Below are positions 14,269 to 20,389 of a stretch of DNA of 23,962 nucleotides, piece by piece. Source of the stretch: a virus; IMG/VR virus record IMGVR_UViG_3300043418_000137, positions 1 to 23,962 of that record; one strand, written 5' to 3'. Every line of letters starts with the position of its first letter. Positions within the stretch are counted from its first letter, which is position 1. Below the pieces are notes generated by a model, which did no database searches, was not told the origin of the DNA, and saw nothing but the letters and a program-made list of their open reading frames with translations. A program made the translations under genes and the position numbers.

Positions 14269-14470
14269 TATAGAATCAGGAATCACGCAGGCTGCGGCTT
14301 GCGATACCTGCGAAAATGTATTGATGGCGACTATTGTTATTGCCGGAATTATAATCGTGGCAACGCTTTACGTTTACTTTCAGGAAAAGAAAGAGAAGGA
14401 AATGTTTTACGGCCAGCCAAAGGGCGACGATTTGGACAATTGGGATGAATTTGATAAATGGATACAATAA
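14258..14470 (+). CDS. Small single-pass membrane protein
   Basis: A 70-residue protein with an N-terminal segment containing Cys-Asp-Thr-Cys (about 15-18), one strongly hydrophobic segment (about 22-41) and a cytosolic-type tail rich in Lys, Glu and Asp. It overlaps the gene before by 11 bases and the next by one (TAATG). No family was recognised. Such small membrane proteins in early regions sometimes act in superinfection exclusion; nothing here proves it. Confidence 0.55.
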   Translation: MKTNIESGITQAAACDTCENVLMATIVIAGIIIVATLYVYFQEKKEKEMFYGQPKGDDLDNWDEFDKWIQ

Positions 14471-14688
14471 TGGAAAGTCGCAAAATAATAAACCGCAGTC
14501 ACACGGTTTTACGTTACATTGTGGCAAAGTATTTCTTTTTAACCTATTGCCCCAGCGTTTCAAATTATAGCCACAAGCTACGGGGTAAAGATGGTAATAA
14601 TAAGCCGATCGATTTTTCGGTGGCAGATAAAACAAAGATTCGCGCGGCGCTTGATTGTATGGTGGCCGATATTAAACGCGATTTGTAA
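14470..14688 (+). CDS. Small basic hypothetical protein
   Basis: A 72-residue basic protein from ATG 14470, chosen because the TAATG overlap with the upstream stop indicates coupling; an ATG four codons upstream (14458) is possible. It has an N-terminal Arg/His-rich part, a Tyr-rich middle and a C-terminal helix (Asp-Lys-Thr-Lys-Ile-Arg-Ala-Ala-Leu-Asp). No family was recognised. Confidence 0.55.
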   Translation: MESRKIINRSHTVLRYIVAKYFFLTYCPSVSNYSHKLRGKDGNNKPIDFSVADKTKIRAALDCMVADIKRDL

Positions 14689-14690
14689 TT

Positions 14691-14748
14691 TACATTTGTG
14701 AATTTTGGGATGGCATTGAGTTATTTAGTGCCGTCCTAAATTCATAAG
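14691..14748 (+). promoter_or_regulatory. TAnnTTTG-like box and leader hairpin ahead of the metallophosphoesterase
   Basis: TACATTTG (14691-14698) matches the -7 form, but no TTG lies at the right distance upstream, so promoter activity is doubtful. Directly after it, 14700-14715 and 14729-14743 form a stem of about 15 pairs with one bulge and two G-T pairs around a 13-base loop. The hairpin ends five bases before the next ATG and has no T tract, so it is more likely a translational control element than a terminator. Confidence 0.4.
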
Positions 14749-15741
14749 ATGGCGCAATTATCATTTAAAAAAATAGAAATTGAACAAGATTTCTATTCTT
14801 CAAACCTGAATTTATTAAACTTTTGCAAAGCAAATTTTGAGCATTACGGCTATGTTAGCGCGTACAGGTTTCAAAAGCAGATGCAAAAATACGGCATCAC
14901 TTTAAGAAGTCGCACAGAATATCACTTGTCCCACAAACCCGAAGCGAAAACAGAAACTTTTGATTTTTCAGAGGTGGACGATTTCGGAATCGAACCAGCA
15001 ATAGGGAAAGATTATGTTTCTGCGCGGCTTCCTGAAGCAATTAAACGCATTGGAATATTATCCGATATTCACGTTCCTTTTCATTCAATGGAAGCGCTTA
15101 TATGCACAATTAAATACCTGAAATCAAAAAGTATCGAATGCCTTTATTTGAATGGGGACGTTTTCGATTTTTATAGCATTTCGCGCCACGAGAAGGAGCG
15201 CGACCTTCGCGATCTACCGCGAGAAATTGAAATGTGCCGAAACTTCTTAGTTAAGATTCGCGAAATATTCCCGAAAATTCCTATTTACTATAAAATGGGG
15301 AACCACGAAAACCGCTGGCAAAGGTACCTAAACGATCAGGCGGAAGAATTTGCCCAGTTGCACGAAATGCAATTTGAACAATTTTTTAGGCTGGATAAAC
15401 TAAAAATTGATTTTGTACCTGACTGGCAAGGTTTCGAAATGGGTGATTTGCTAGTAGTTCACGGCCACGAAATTATGGCCGGCGGTATGAACCCTAGCCA
15501 AACGACGTTTAATAAAACGTTTTGCAATACATTACTAGGCCACGTCCATAGAACAACGGCCACGACAAAGAAAACAGGCTTTAAAGAATACATCCACACC
15601 TTTTCGACTGGATGCCTTACTTACCTTTCGCCCAAATACTACCCTTACGCCCAGCACAATCACGGTTTCGCGTTTGTAGAAATTAAAGACGGCGCGGCAA
15701 AAGTTGAAAATTTGATGATAAAAGACGGGAAAATAGTTTAG
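14749..15741 (+). CDS. Calcineurin-like metallophosphoesterase
   Basis: A 330-residue protein. Residues 1-95 are a charged, helical N-terminal region of unknown role. The phosphoesterase core carries the metal-binding signature in order: D106-x-H108, G136-D137, G184-N-H-E187, H238-G-H240 and G264-H-x-H267. These coordinate two metal ions in enzymes that cut phosphomonoesters, phosphodiesters or nucleotides. The substrate cannot be read from sequence; phage copies may act on nucleotides or nucleic acid ends. It lies just downstream of a leader hairpin and is followed by a candidate small RNA. Confidence 0.85.
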   Translation: MAQLSFKKIEIEQDFYSSNLNLLNFCKANFEHYGYVSAYRFQKQMQKYGITLRSRTEYHLSHKPEAKTETFDFSEVDDFGIEPAIGKDYVSARLPEAIKRIGILSDIHVPFHSMEALICTIKYLKSKSIECLYLNGDVFDFYSISRHEKERDLRDLPREIEMCRNFLVKIREIFPKIPIYYKMGNHENRWQRYLNDQAEEFAQLHEMQFEQFFRLDKLKIDFVPDWQGFEMGDLLVVHGHEIMAGGMNPSQTTFNKTFCNTLLGHVHRTTATTKKTGFKEYIHTFSTGCLTYLSPKYYPYAQHNHGFAFVEIKDGAAKVENLMIKDGKIV

Positions 15742-15746
15742 CTTTG
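15712..15746 (+). promoter_or_regulatory. Possible promoter for the small RNA at 15753
   Basis: TAGCTTTG (15739-15746) matches TAnnTTTG and overlaps the stop codon of the metallophosphoesterase gene. A TTG lies at 15712-15714, 24 bases upstream, at or just beyond the usual limit. Predicted start of transcription is near 15753. Confidence 0.42.
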
Positions 15747-15752
15747 TAAAAT

Positions 15753-15808
15753 CATAGTGGTTTAGAACAGAAAATTAAAGGCTTGGGGCGTTGCTCTAAG
15801 CCTTTTTT
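15753..15808 (+). ncRNA. Candidate small RNA with 5' segment complementary to the next gene's leader
   Basis: Between the promoter-like box at 15739 and the T-tract at 15803-15808 lies a short stretch without a gene. Its 5' part holds GTGGTTTAGAA (15757-15767), which is exactly complementary to 15913-15923, eight bases before the ATG of the next gene. Its 3' part is a 13-pair terminator hairpin. A 5' seed plus terminator is the plan of bacterial antisense-type small RNAs. Blocking of translation start at 15931 is inferred. Confidence 0.45.
15777..15808 (+). terminator. Intrinsic terminator after the metallophosphoesterase
   Basis: AAAGGCTTGGGGC (15777-15789) pairs with GCTCTAAGCCTTT (15793-15805), with two G-T pairs and a three-base loop, followed by T (15803-15808). 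It ends the operon read from P1 and the candidate small RNA. Confidence 0.85.
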
Positions 15809-15839
15809 GTGCCGTAAAAATAAATTTTATAAAATAATT

Positions 15840-15890
15840 ATAAATTTATAATGTTTTTCTTGTCTAGTAAATTTCGGTTTACTATCTTTG
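15840..15890 (+). promoter_or_regulatory. Promoter P2 with internal 20-bp operator-like inverted repeat
   Basis: TTG (15860-15862), 20 bases, then TATCTTTG (15883-15890). The spacer holds a perfect 7-bp inverted repeat TAGTAAA-6-TTTACTA (15865-15884) overlapping the -7 element. It is a near copy of P1: 26 of 31 bases match from TTG to TTTG, and the 13-base AT-rich segment upstream (15840-15852) is identical. It should drive the recombination and replication genes from 15931 on under the same regulator as P1. Confidence 0.78.
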
Positions 15891-15930
15891 TTTCACAATA
15901 GCAACGGAGCTATTCTAAACCACCAAAAAA

Positions 15931-16125
15931 ATGACAACTGAAGCAAAAAATTTAAAAGTAGGAGATAGATTTTTTTATAATAGCTCTATTCAAGAAGTTA
16001 TAGAAATTACAATTATCTCAGATAAAGCAATTACTTTCAGAACAAATAGAATATCGCCTAATCCATACGAAGGAAATTTCTTTCACAGAAAAAGATTAAA
16101 TACTAAACTAGAAATTAGTAAATAA
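15931..16125 (+). CDS. Small AT-rich hypothetical protein
   Basis: A 64-residue protein, the first gene after promoter P2. Residues 8-35 (Leu-Lys-Val-Gly-Asp-Arg-Phe-Phe-Tyr) suggest a small SH3-like beta barrel. Its codons (AGA for Arg, ATA/ATT, GAA) are more AT-rich than those of its neighbours, a sign of a different origin. Its leader pairs with the candidate small RNA at 15753. No family was recognised. Confidence 0.6.
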   Translation: MTTEAKNLKVGDRFFYNSSIQEVIEITIISDKAITFRTNRISPNPYEGNFFHRKRLNTKLEISK

Positions 16126-16199
16126 CGATAAAAGTCTCACAGTATTCGTACAGAGCCCGAGCCGGAGCGGATTCTTCGGCAAACCTAAACCCCCATAAA

Positions 16200-16310
16200 A
16201 TGAAAAATTATTTAAAAACATTCAGCAAACAAGACGCAAAAGATTTGATTCTTGCTTTGGCCATTTTATTAGCCGGCATTACGGCACTTTACTTAGTAGA
16301 ATATTTATAG
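16200..16310 (+). CDS. 36-residue membrane microprotein
   Basis: ATG 16200 to TAG 16308. An N-terminal basic part (Lys-Thr-Phe-Ser-Lys) is followed by one hydrophobic segment (about 16-34) ending in Glu-Tyr-Leu. It is preceded by CCTAAACCCCC (16184-16194) five bases before the ATG, the same leader motif as four other genes, which supports real translation. Unknown function; a single-pass membrane microprotein. Confidence 0.6.
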   Translation: MKNYLKTFSKQDAKDLILALAILLAGITALYLVEYL

Positions 16311-16330
16311 TAACCTAAACCCCTTCAGAA

Positions 16331-16954
16331 ATGAAAAACTTAATTAAATCAGTTATTGCCGTAATGAACGAAGTCAAAGGGATTGAAAAATCGATGACGG
16401 TTGGAAACGGTAATTCTTCTTACAAGGGCGTACCCGATAAAGAAGTAAAAAAGATTTTAGGCGCAGCAATGGCAAAGAATGGCCTTTGTTTATTGCCTAC
16501 CGGTGTAAAGCCAACGATCAAAATTGAACGCTGGGAAGAAACGGATAGCTACGGGCGTACAAAAACCAAACAAACGGTATTTACCGAAGTGACGACAACT
16601 TACTTGCTTATGCACGAAAGCGGCGAATCACAAGAAATTTGCGGCTATGGCCACGGCGTTGATGCGCAAGATAAGGGCGCAGGCAAAGCCACAACTTACG
16701 CGCTTAAATACGCTTTACTTTATAGCTTCTTAATTCCTACGGGTGATATTGACGATGCGGACGCGGTGCATAGCCAAGACGTGCCAGTTAGACAGGATTC
16801 GATGAATATTTCAAGCTGGAAGTCAGGAATTAACGCCTGCGAAACCGTAGAAGCGCTAAACGCTTTGTACAAGGAAAAAGCCTCAATTATTAACAACAAC
16901 GCCGAAGTCTTGGCGCTATTTGCAGAACGTAAACAAACCCTTTTAAATAACTAG
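16331..16954 (+). CDS. ERF family single-strand annealing protein
   Basis: A 207-residue recombinase of the ERF family. The signature is at 105-144: Gly-Tyr-Gly-His-Gly-Val-Asp, then Asp-Lys-Gly-x-Gly-Lys-Ala-Thr-Thr-Tyr-Ala-Leu-Lys-Tyr (114-127) and Pro-Thr-Gly-Asp-Ile-Asp-Asp-Ala-Asp (136-144). ERF proteins anneal complementary single strands in phage recombination and genome circularisation. The usual partners, an accessory gene and an SSB-like gene, follow. Translation starts seven bases after a CCTAAACCCC motif. Confidence 0.88.
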   Translation: MKNLIKSVIAVMNEVKGIEKSMTVGNGNSSYKGVPDKEVKKILGAAMAKNGLCLLPTGVKPTIKIERWEETDSYGRTKTKQTVFTEVTTTYLLMHESGESQEICGYGHGVDAQDKGAGKATTYALKYALLYSFLIPTGDIDDADAVHSQDVPVRQDSMNISSWKSGINACETVEALNALYKEKASIINNNAEVLALFAERKQTLLNN

Positions 16955-16957
16955 AAT

Positions 16958-17425
16958 ATGAAAAATGAATTAATGGCCGTTGATGGCCAAATCCTTGACC
17001 TAAACAAAAAAGAAATTGCAACAATGGCCGAAAATTTTATTTCGGCTAACGCAGATTCGTTTAATACCCTAAAGGTGGCGGCGCAATTGGCTAAATTTGA
17101 ACTATTTGCCAGCGAAGTAGGGAAACACCTTAAGGAACATCTTTTTAACGATTTGCGCCAAAATAAGGATAGCAAGGTTTCGGCCTACGGTGTGGACTTT
17201 TCAGAAATGGAAGCGGGCGTAAAATACGACTACACGGAGACGCCCGATTGGGTTAAATTGCAGGATCAAATAGACGCGCTAAAAGAAAAGCAAAAAGAAA
17301 TTGAAGCGACCTGTAAAACGCTGAAATTTAAGGTTTCAATTTTGGACGAAGAAACGGGCGAATTGCACGATTTTTACCCGCCAGCAAAATCTTCGACGAC
17401 TACAATTAAGAAAATAATCAAATAA
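16958..17425 (+). CDS. Recombination-module protein with coiled coil, unknown function
   Basis: A 155-residue acidic protein directly after the ERF gene. It has a helical N-terminal part (about 17-70) and a Lys/Glu-rich coiled-coil segment at about 100-125, then a C-terminal segment with Gly-Glu-Leu-His-Asp-Phe-Tyr-Pro-Pro. The position between annealing protein and SSB-like protein suggests a role in recombination or DNA replication. The exact family was not recognised. Confidence 0.6.
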   Translation: MKNELMAVDGQILDLNKKEIATMAENFISANADSFNTLKVAAQLAKFELFASEVGKHLKEHLFNDLRQNKDSKVSAYGVDFSEMEAGVKYDYTETPDWVKLQDQIDALKEKQKEIEATCKTLKFKVSILDEETGELHDFYPPAKSSTTTIKKIIK

Positions 17426-17444
17426 CAAATAAACAAAAAAAGCA

Positions 17445-17753
17445 ATGGCTAACGACAAAATTTTCGCAAACGGTTTTTTATTCAAAAGAAATGACAACGC
17501 CCCTCAATTTGTAGTGGGGGCAATTTCAATAAAAGCCGATGAGGCGATTCAATTTATTGAGCAATACGCTAAAAATGGTTGGGTAAATTTAAAGGTAAAC
17601 CAAGCGCAAAGCGGAAAATATTACATTGAGTTAGATACTTGGGAAGCGAAAGGCGGAGCGCCTGCACAGGCACCGGCAAAAGCCCCAGCGCCAAAAGCGC
17701 AACCACAAACAATTCATTTGGAACCGGAAGGCGACGGGGATTCACCATTTTAA
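17445..17753 (+). CDS. SSB-like single-stranded DNA-binding protein
   Basis: A 102-residue protein: a compact beta-rich core (about 5-66), a Pro/Ala/Lys-rich linker (70-88) and an acidic C-terminus ending Asp-Gly-Asp-Ser-Pro-Phe. Core, flexible linker and acidic tip with terminal Pro-Phe is the plan of bacterial SSB, whose tip docks partner enzymes. The core does not obviously match SSB sequence, so it is an analogue or a divergent OB fold. It lies in the ERF module, where an SSB would act with the annealing protein. Confidence 0.62.
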   Translation: MANDKIFANGFLFKRNDNAPQFVVGAISIKADEAIQFIEQYAKNGWVNLKVNQAQSGKYYIELDTWEAKGGAPAQAPAKAPAPKAQPQTIHLEPEGDGDSPF

Positions 17754-17763
17754 TAGTTAAGCG

Positions 17764-17940
17764 ATGAAAAAAATGAAAGCATACGCGCAAATCGCAGATG
17801 AATTAAACGAGAAGGGCATTTTGCCCTCTCGTGCGCGAAAGTTTACCGCCGGCACCGTTTATCAAGCCGTGATGGGAAATATTGACTACCCTGTAATAAG
17901 AAAACGTTTTAACGAATTAATGGCAGAAAATGGAAAATAA
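17764..17940 (+). CDS. 58-residue helix-turn-helix-like protein
   Basis: ATG 17764 to TAA 17938. Residues 8-45 read Ile-Ala-Asp-Glu-Leu-Asn-Glu-Lys-Gly-Ile-Leu-Pro...Phe-Thr-Ala-Gly-Thr-Val-Tyr-Gln-Ala-Val, which resembles the DNA-binding helical part of serine recombinases and small phage regulators. It is basic. It overlaps the next gene by 11 bases. A DNA-binding role is likely; whether regulator or recombination accessory is not shown. Confidence 0.6.
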   Translation: MKKMKAYAQIADELNEKGILPSRARKFTAGTVYQAVMGNIDYPVIRKRFNELMAENGK

Positions 17941-18181
17941 CGAAGTAAAAATAGGAATGAAAGTTATTCCGCATTCTAAAAACTATGCACAAGACTTACA
18001 TAATTCGCAACACTGGAAAATGGCGCAAGAAAAAGGCCAAAATTACCTTTTTGTAAATTATATACACCCTTCACACACTCACGGAAAAGTTTTTGTTTTA
18101 AGTCTTGAACCAACAAGCCCGCCCAGCGGGGCAACAGGCGACTTTTTTATAGCAAGCGATTTTGACCCATTAGAAGATTAA
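17930..18181 (+). CDS. Small hypothetical protein
   Basis: An 83-residue protein with a beta-type start (Val-Lys-Ile-Gly-Met-Lys-Val-Ile-Pro-His) and a His-rich middle (Ile-His-Pro-Ser-His-Thr-His). The Asp/Phe-rich C-terminus includes Ser-Asp-Phe-Asp-Pro-Leu-Glu-Asp. The N-terminal pattern recalls SH3-like barrels of other genes here. No family was recognised. Its start lies inside the previous gene's end. Confidence 0.55.
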   Translation: MENNEVKIGMKVIPHSKNYAQDLHNSQHWKMAQEKGQNYLFVNYIHPSHTHGKVFVLSLEPTSPPSGATGDFFIASDFDPLED

Positions 18182-18184
18182 AAG

Positions 18185-18487
18185 ATGGAAAATCTAACAA
18201 GTGATCTAAAAAACAAATTGCGGATAGCTTTAACGTTTGAAGAATATCACGCAATAAACCCACAGGTTTACTCCAAGTTTTGTATGTACACCGAAATGCT
18301 AATTAAGGCAGGGCGCAAGAAATTAGGCGCTAAAGCAATTATGGAACGGTGCCGGTGGGACACTATGATTGAAACGGTAGGTATTTTTAAAATAAACAAT
18401 AACTATACCGCTGCCTATTCTAAAAAATTCGAACAGGATTACCCACAATTTAAGGGCATTTTTGAGCACCGAATAAAAAGGAATTAG
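18185..18487 (+). CDS. Conserved phage-type protein, unknown function
   Basis: A 100-residue protein. The middle reads Lys-Phe-Cys-Met-Tyr-Thr-Glu-Met-Leu-Ile-Lys-Ala-Gly-Arg-Lys-Lys, followed by Arg-Trp-Asp-Thr-Met-Ile-Glu and Asn-Asn-Asn-Tyr-Thr-Ala. This pattern recurs in small proteins of unknown function in many phages of different hosts. The gene starts three bases after the previous stop. Its stop lies just upstream of the promoter-like box at 18488 and the candidate small RNA. Confidence 0.65.
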   Translation: MENLTSDLKNKLRIALTFEEYHAINPQVYSKFCMYTEMLIKAGRKKLGAKAIMERCRWDTMIETVGIFKINNNYTAAYSKKFEQDYPQFKGIFEHRIKRN

Positions 18488-18495
18488 TATATTTG
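18462..18495 (+). promoter_or_regulatory. Possible promoter for the two-hairpin small RNA
   Basis: TATATTTG (18488-18495) matches TAnnTTTG exactly; a TTG at 18462-18464 lies 23 bases upstream, at the edge of the usual 17-23 spacing. It ends about five bases before the first hairpin, which fits a start near 18500. Confidence 0.5.
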
Positions 18496-18499
18496 TGAA

Positions 18500-18591
18500 C
18501 AATAAGCGACGGGGGTAGGAGTTCGTCGGTTATTTTAGGGTTAAAAAACCAAAAAGCCAGCTTTGCACTCCTACGCAAACTGGCTTTTTTT
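18500..18591 (+). ncRNA. Candidate two-hairpin small RNA with complementary (kissing) loops
   Basis: Hairpin 1 pairs 18501-18511 with 18524-18534 (10 pairs, one G-G mismatch) and has a 12-base loop holding GTAGGAGT (18515-18522). Hairpin 2 pairs 18551-18560 with 18580-18589, then 18562-18566 with 18575-18579, and its 8-base loop is ACTCCTAC (18567-18574). The two loop segments are perfect reverse complements. A T-tract (18585-18591) ends hairpin 2, and a TAnnTTTG box ends at 18495. The stretch of about 110 bases holds no gene. Together this looks like a short transcript with a kissing-loop or switching structure; its target and function are unknown. Confidence 0.6.
18551..18591 (+). terminator. 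Intrinsic terminator forming hairpin 2 of the small RNA
   Basis: A 15-pair stem with one bulged C, an 8-base loop and seven T (18585-18591). It separates the ERF operon from the replication genes. Confidence 0.85.
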
Positions 18592-18599
18592 GTTTAAAA

Positions 18600-18755
18600 A
18601 TGGAAAATAAAAACACAAAAGCGCCTAGAACAATTCTTTGTAATTGGTGCAATAAAAGAAGATTATTTTCAAACGGTTACTATTTAGGCAAAAGCCCCAT
18701 TGGAAAAGAATATTTCATTTGTTCTAAATGTAATTTAATTAAAGACATAGTTTAA
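18600..18755 (+). CDS. 51-residue zinc-ribbon protein
   Basis: ATG 18600 to TAA 18753. C14-x2-C17 and C41-x2-C44 form a two-knuckle zinc ribbon; between them are a basic Lys-Arg-Arg and a Gly/Tyr-rich loop. Small zinc ribbons often bind nucleic acid or polymerase, but nothing fixes the role here. It is more AT-rich than the ERF operon. It starts nine bases after the terminator T-tract, with the replication gene next. Confidence 0.65.
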   Translation: MENKNTKAPRTILCNWCNKRRLFSNGYYLGKSPIGKEYFICSKCNLIKDIV

Positions 18756-18757
18756 TT

Positions 18758-19471
18758 ATGAAATACTACCTACACGATTCGACTTCATTTAACGATGAAA
18801 AAATCACTGAATTATACCTAGAGTTTGGGTACGAAGGGCTTGGTTTATTTTATACAATTCTTGAAAAATTAGCCCTTCAAGAGAAACCAATTAAGACAAA
18901 AATCCTTAAACATCAACTAAATGTTGGCAAAAAATTAGAAAAATGTTGGGATTTTATGGAAAAAATTGAACTTATTTCTTCAATAAATGGCGAAACTTTC
19001 AACGAACAACTTTTAAATTTTAGTAAAAAGTATCAAGTCAACAAAGAGAAAAACGCGGATAAGGTTGCAGAATGGCGTAAAAGTAAAAAAAGTAACGAAG
19101 GTGTAACCGGTTACGAACCGGATTGTAACGCCCCTAAAGTAAATAAAGTAAAATCAATTAAAATAAAAGAAAGTAAATACTTTGAATTTTTTTGGGAGGC
19201 GTTTAATAAAAAAATAGATCGCGCTAAATGCGAAAACGCTTGGACTAAATTAACCGAAGAAGAAATTAAAAAAATTGTGGCAACCGTTGACCAATATGTT
19301 TTGGCAAACCCTGAAATCAAATTCAGGAAAAATCCTTTAACTTACCTAAACGGAAAATGCTTTAATGACGAAATAGTTTTTTACCCTAAACCCCAAAATA
19401 ATGGAAATTTCAACAACGAACAAAAACTCGGAACTAGCGCCGCAAGAATGGAAGCCGCGCGAAATTTCTAA
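18758..19471 (+). CDS. Replication protein with DUF4373 (Lin1244/Lin1753-like) N-terminal domain
   Basis: A 237-residue protein. Residues 1-105 start with Tyr-Tyr-Leu-His-Asp-Ser and include Tyr-Leu-Glu-Phe-Gly-Tyr-Glu-Gly-Leu-Gly-Leu-Phe-Tyr, the DUF4373 pattern of a winged-helix domain seen at the N-terminus of phage replication initiators. A Lys/Ser-rich linker (about 105-125) leads to a second helical part with Phe-Arg-Lys-Asn-Pro-Leu-Thr-Tyr-Leu-Asn, as in DnaD-like proteins. It probably binds the phage origin or loads a helicase. Its 3' end overlaps the next gene by 71 bases. Confidence 0.75.
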   Translation: MKYYLHDSTSFNDEKITELYLEFGYEGLGLFYTILEKLALQEKPIKTKILKHQLNVGKKLEKCWDFMEKIELISSINGETFNEQLLNFSKKYQVNKEKNADKVAEWRKSKKSNEGVTGYEPDCNAPKVNKVKSIKIKESKYFEFFWEAFNKKIDRAKCENAWTKLTEEEIKKIVATVDQYVLANPEIKFRKNPLTYLNGKCFNDEIVFYPKPQNNGNFNNEQKLGTSAARMEAARNF

Positions 19472-20162
19472 GGGAAACGCTCACGCCATAATTGCCGCAC
19501 AAAGCGCCGAAAGTTTACGTACACGGGACGAAAACGACATTAAACAGGTATTGCGTTACGCAATGGTTTTAGTCGGCTTACGTGGCAACAATTTTCCGAC
19601 TGACGAAGAAAAATTTGTTTTGTTAAACTTTGTTCGAAACAATTTTGGAAACCAAACGCCCGAAGAAATAAAAATTGCGTTTGATTACGCGGTTGCGGGG
19701 AAGCTGGAAGTTGATGCGAAATGTTACGAATCATTTTCGTGCGAATATTTCGGCCGAATTATGAAGGCTTACATTGAATTTGCAAGGCTTGAAACTAAAA
19801 ACGTTGTAAAGGCCGTAGAATTACCAAAGCCAGCGCCCAGCGCCGAAGAAATTAAGGCAATGGTTATAAAATCAGCAAATATGTACATAGCTGAAATGAT
19901 CCGTTGCAAAGAAGCCAAAATCGAAATGAATTGGATTGCCGGTGGCCTTTCTTATTTGTACGATTATTTAGTTGACTTCAAAATTTGGGATTGCCCTGAA
20001 GCGGTGCGCGAAGAAATACGGTTTAGAATCAATCCAAATTGGAAACAAAACCCGCGGGAAAAAATGTTTGTTGCAAGTTGCAAGGCGGAGGCATACAAAC
20101 GGTTTATTTCTGATTTGGTAGAAATGGGAATGAGTTTAAACGAAAACGGCGAAATTGTATGA
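19401..20162 (+). CDS. Probable replication-module protein, unknown family
   Basis: A 253-residue protein, mostly helical, whose start lies 71 bases inside the preceding replication gene in another frame. The start is supported by a CCTAAACCCC motif (19385-19394) six bases upstream. Residues about 60-125 (Gly-Asn-Asn-Phe-Pro-Thr-Asp-Glu-Glu-Lys-Phe...Ser-Phe-Ser-Cys-Glu-Tyr-Phe-Gly-Arg-Ile) form a helical domain of unknown family, followed by a Pro-rich hinge (about 140-148). A helicase-loader-like role is possible by position; there is no Walker motif. Confidence 0.62.
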   Translation: MEISTTNKNSELAPQEWKPREISKGNAHAIIAAQSAESLRTRDENDIKQVLRYAMVLVGLRGNNFPTDEEKFVLLNFVRNNFGNQTPEEIKIAFDYAVAGKLEVDAKCYESFSCEYFGRIMKAYIEFARLETKNVVKAVELPKPAPSAEEIKAMVIKSANMYIAEMIRCKEAKIEMNWIAGGLSYLYDYLVDFKIWDCPEAVREEIRFRINPNWKQNPREKMFVASCKAEAYKRFISDLVEMGMSLNENGEIV

Positions 20163-20389
20163 GAACTAAATTAATTTTAAGCGCGTTTTTTTTGATGGGA
20201 TGCGCATTTGTATGTCTTTCTTTTATTATGGCCAAGAAGCCAAAGCAAAGCGGCAAAATCAAAACGTTACAAAATGAAATAGACAACGGCGACGCGTTTA
20301 TGATGGACACGTTTGAGCCAATTGAAGATTTTGAAATGGTTTATTTTGATGAAAACAGGGGATTGGTTCAAATTAAAACAAAACGATAA
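20159..20389 (+). CDS. Small membrane-anchored protein
   Basis: A 76-residue protein with an N-terminal hydrophobic segment (about 5-24, including Met-Gly-Cys, which could be a weak lipobox). A basic patch (Lys-Lys-Pro-Lys-Gln) and an acidic helical tail follow. ATGA overlap with the gene before and TAATG with the next place it in the same operon. No family was recognised; lipoprotein and single-pass membrane protein both fit. Confidence 0.55.
   Translation: MRTKLILSAFFLMGCAFVCLSFIMAKKPKQSGKIKTLQNEIDNGDAFMMDTFEPIEDFEMVYFDENRGLVQIKTKR

Noticed and set aside
16184-16194. CCCTAAA-type motifs as telomere-like repeats
   Set aside because: They are single copies placed at start codons, not tandem arrays.
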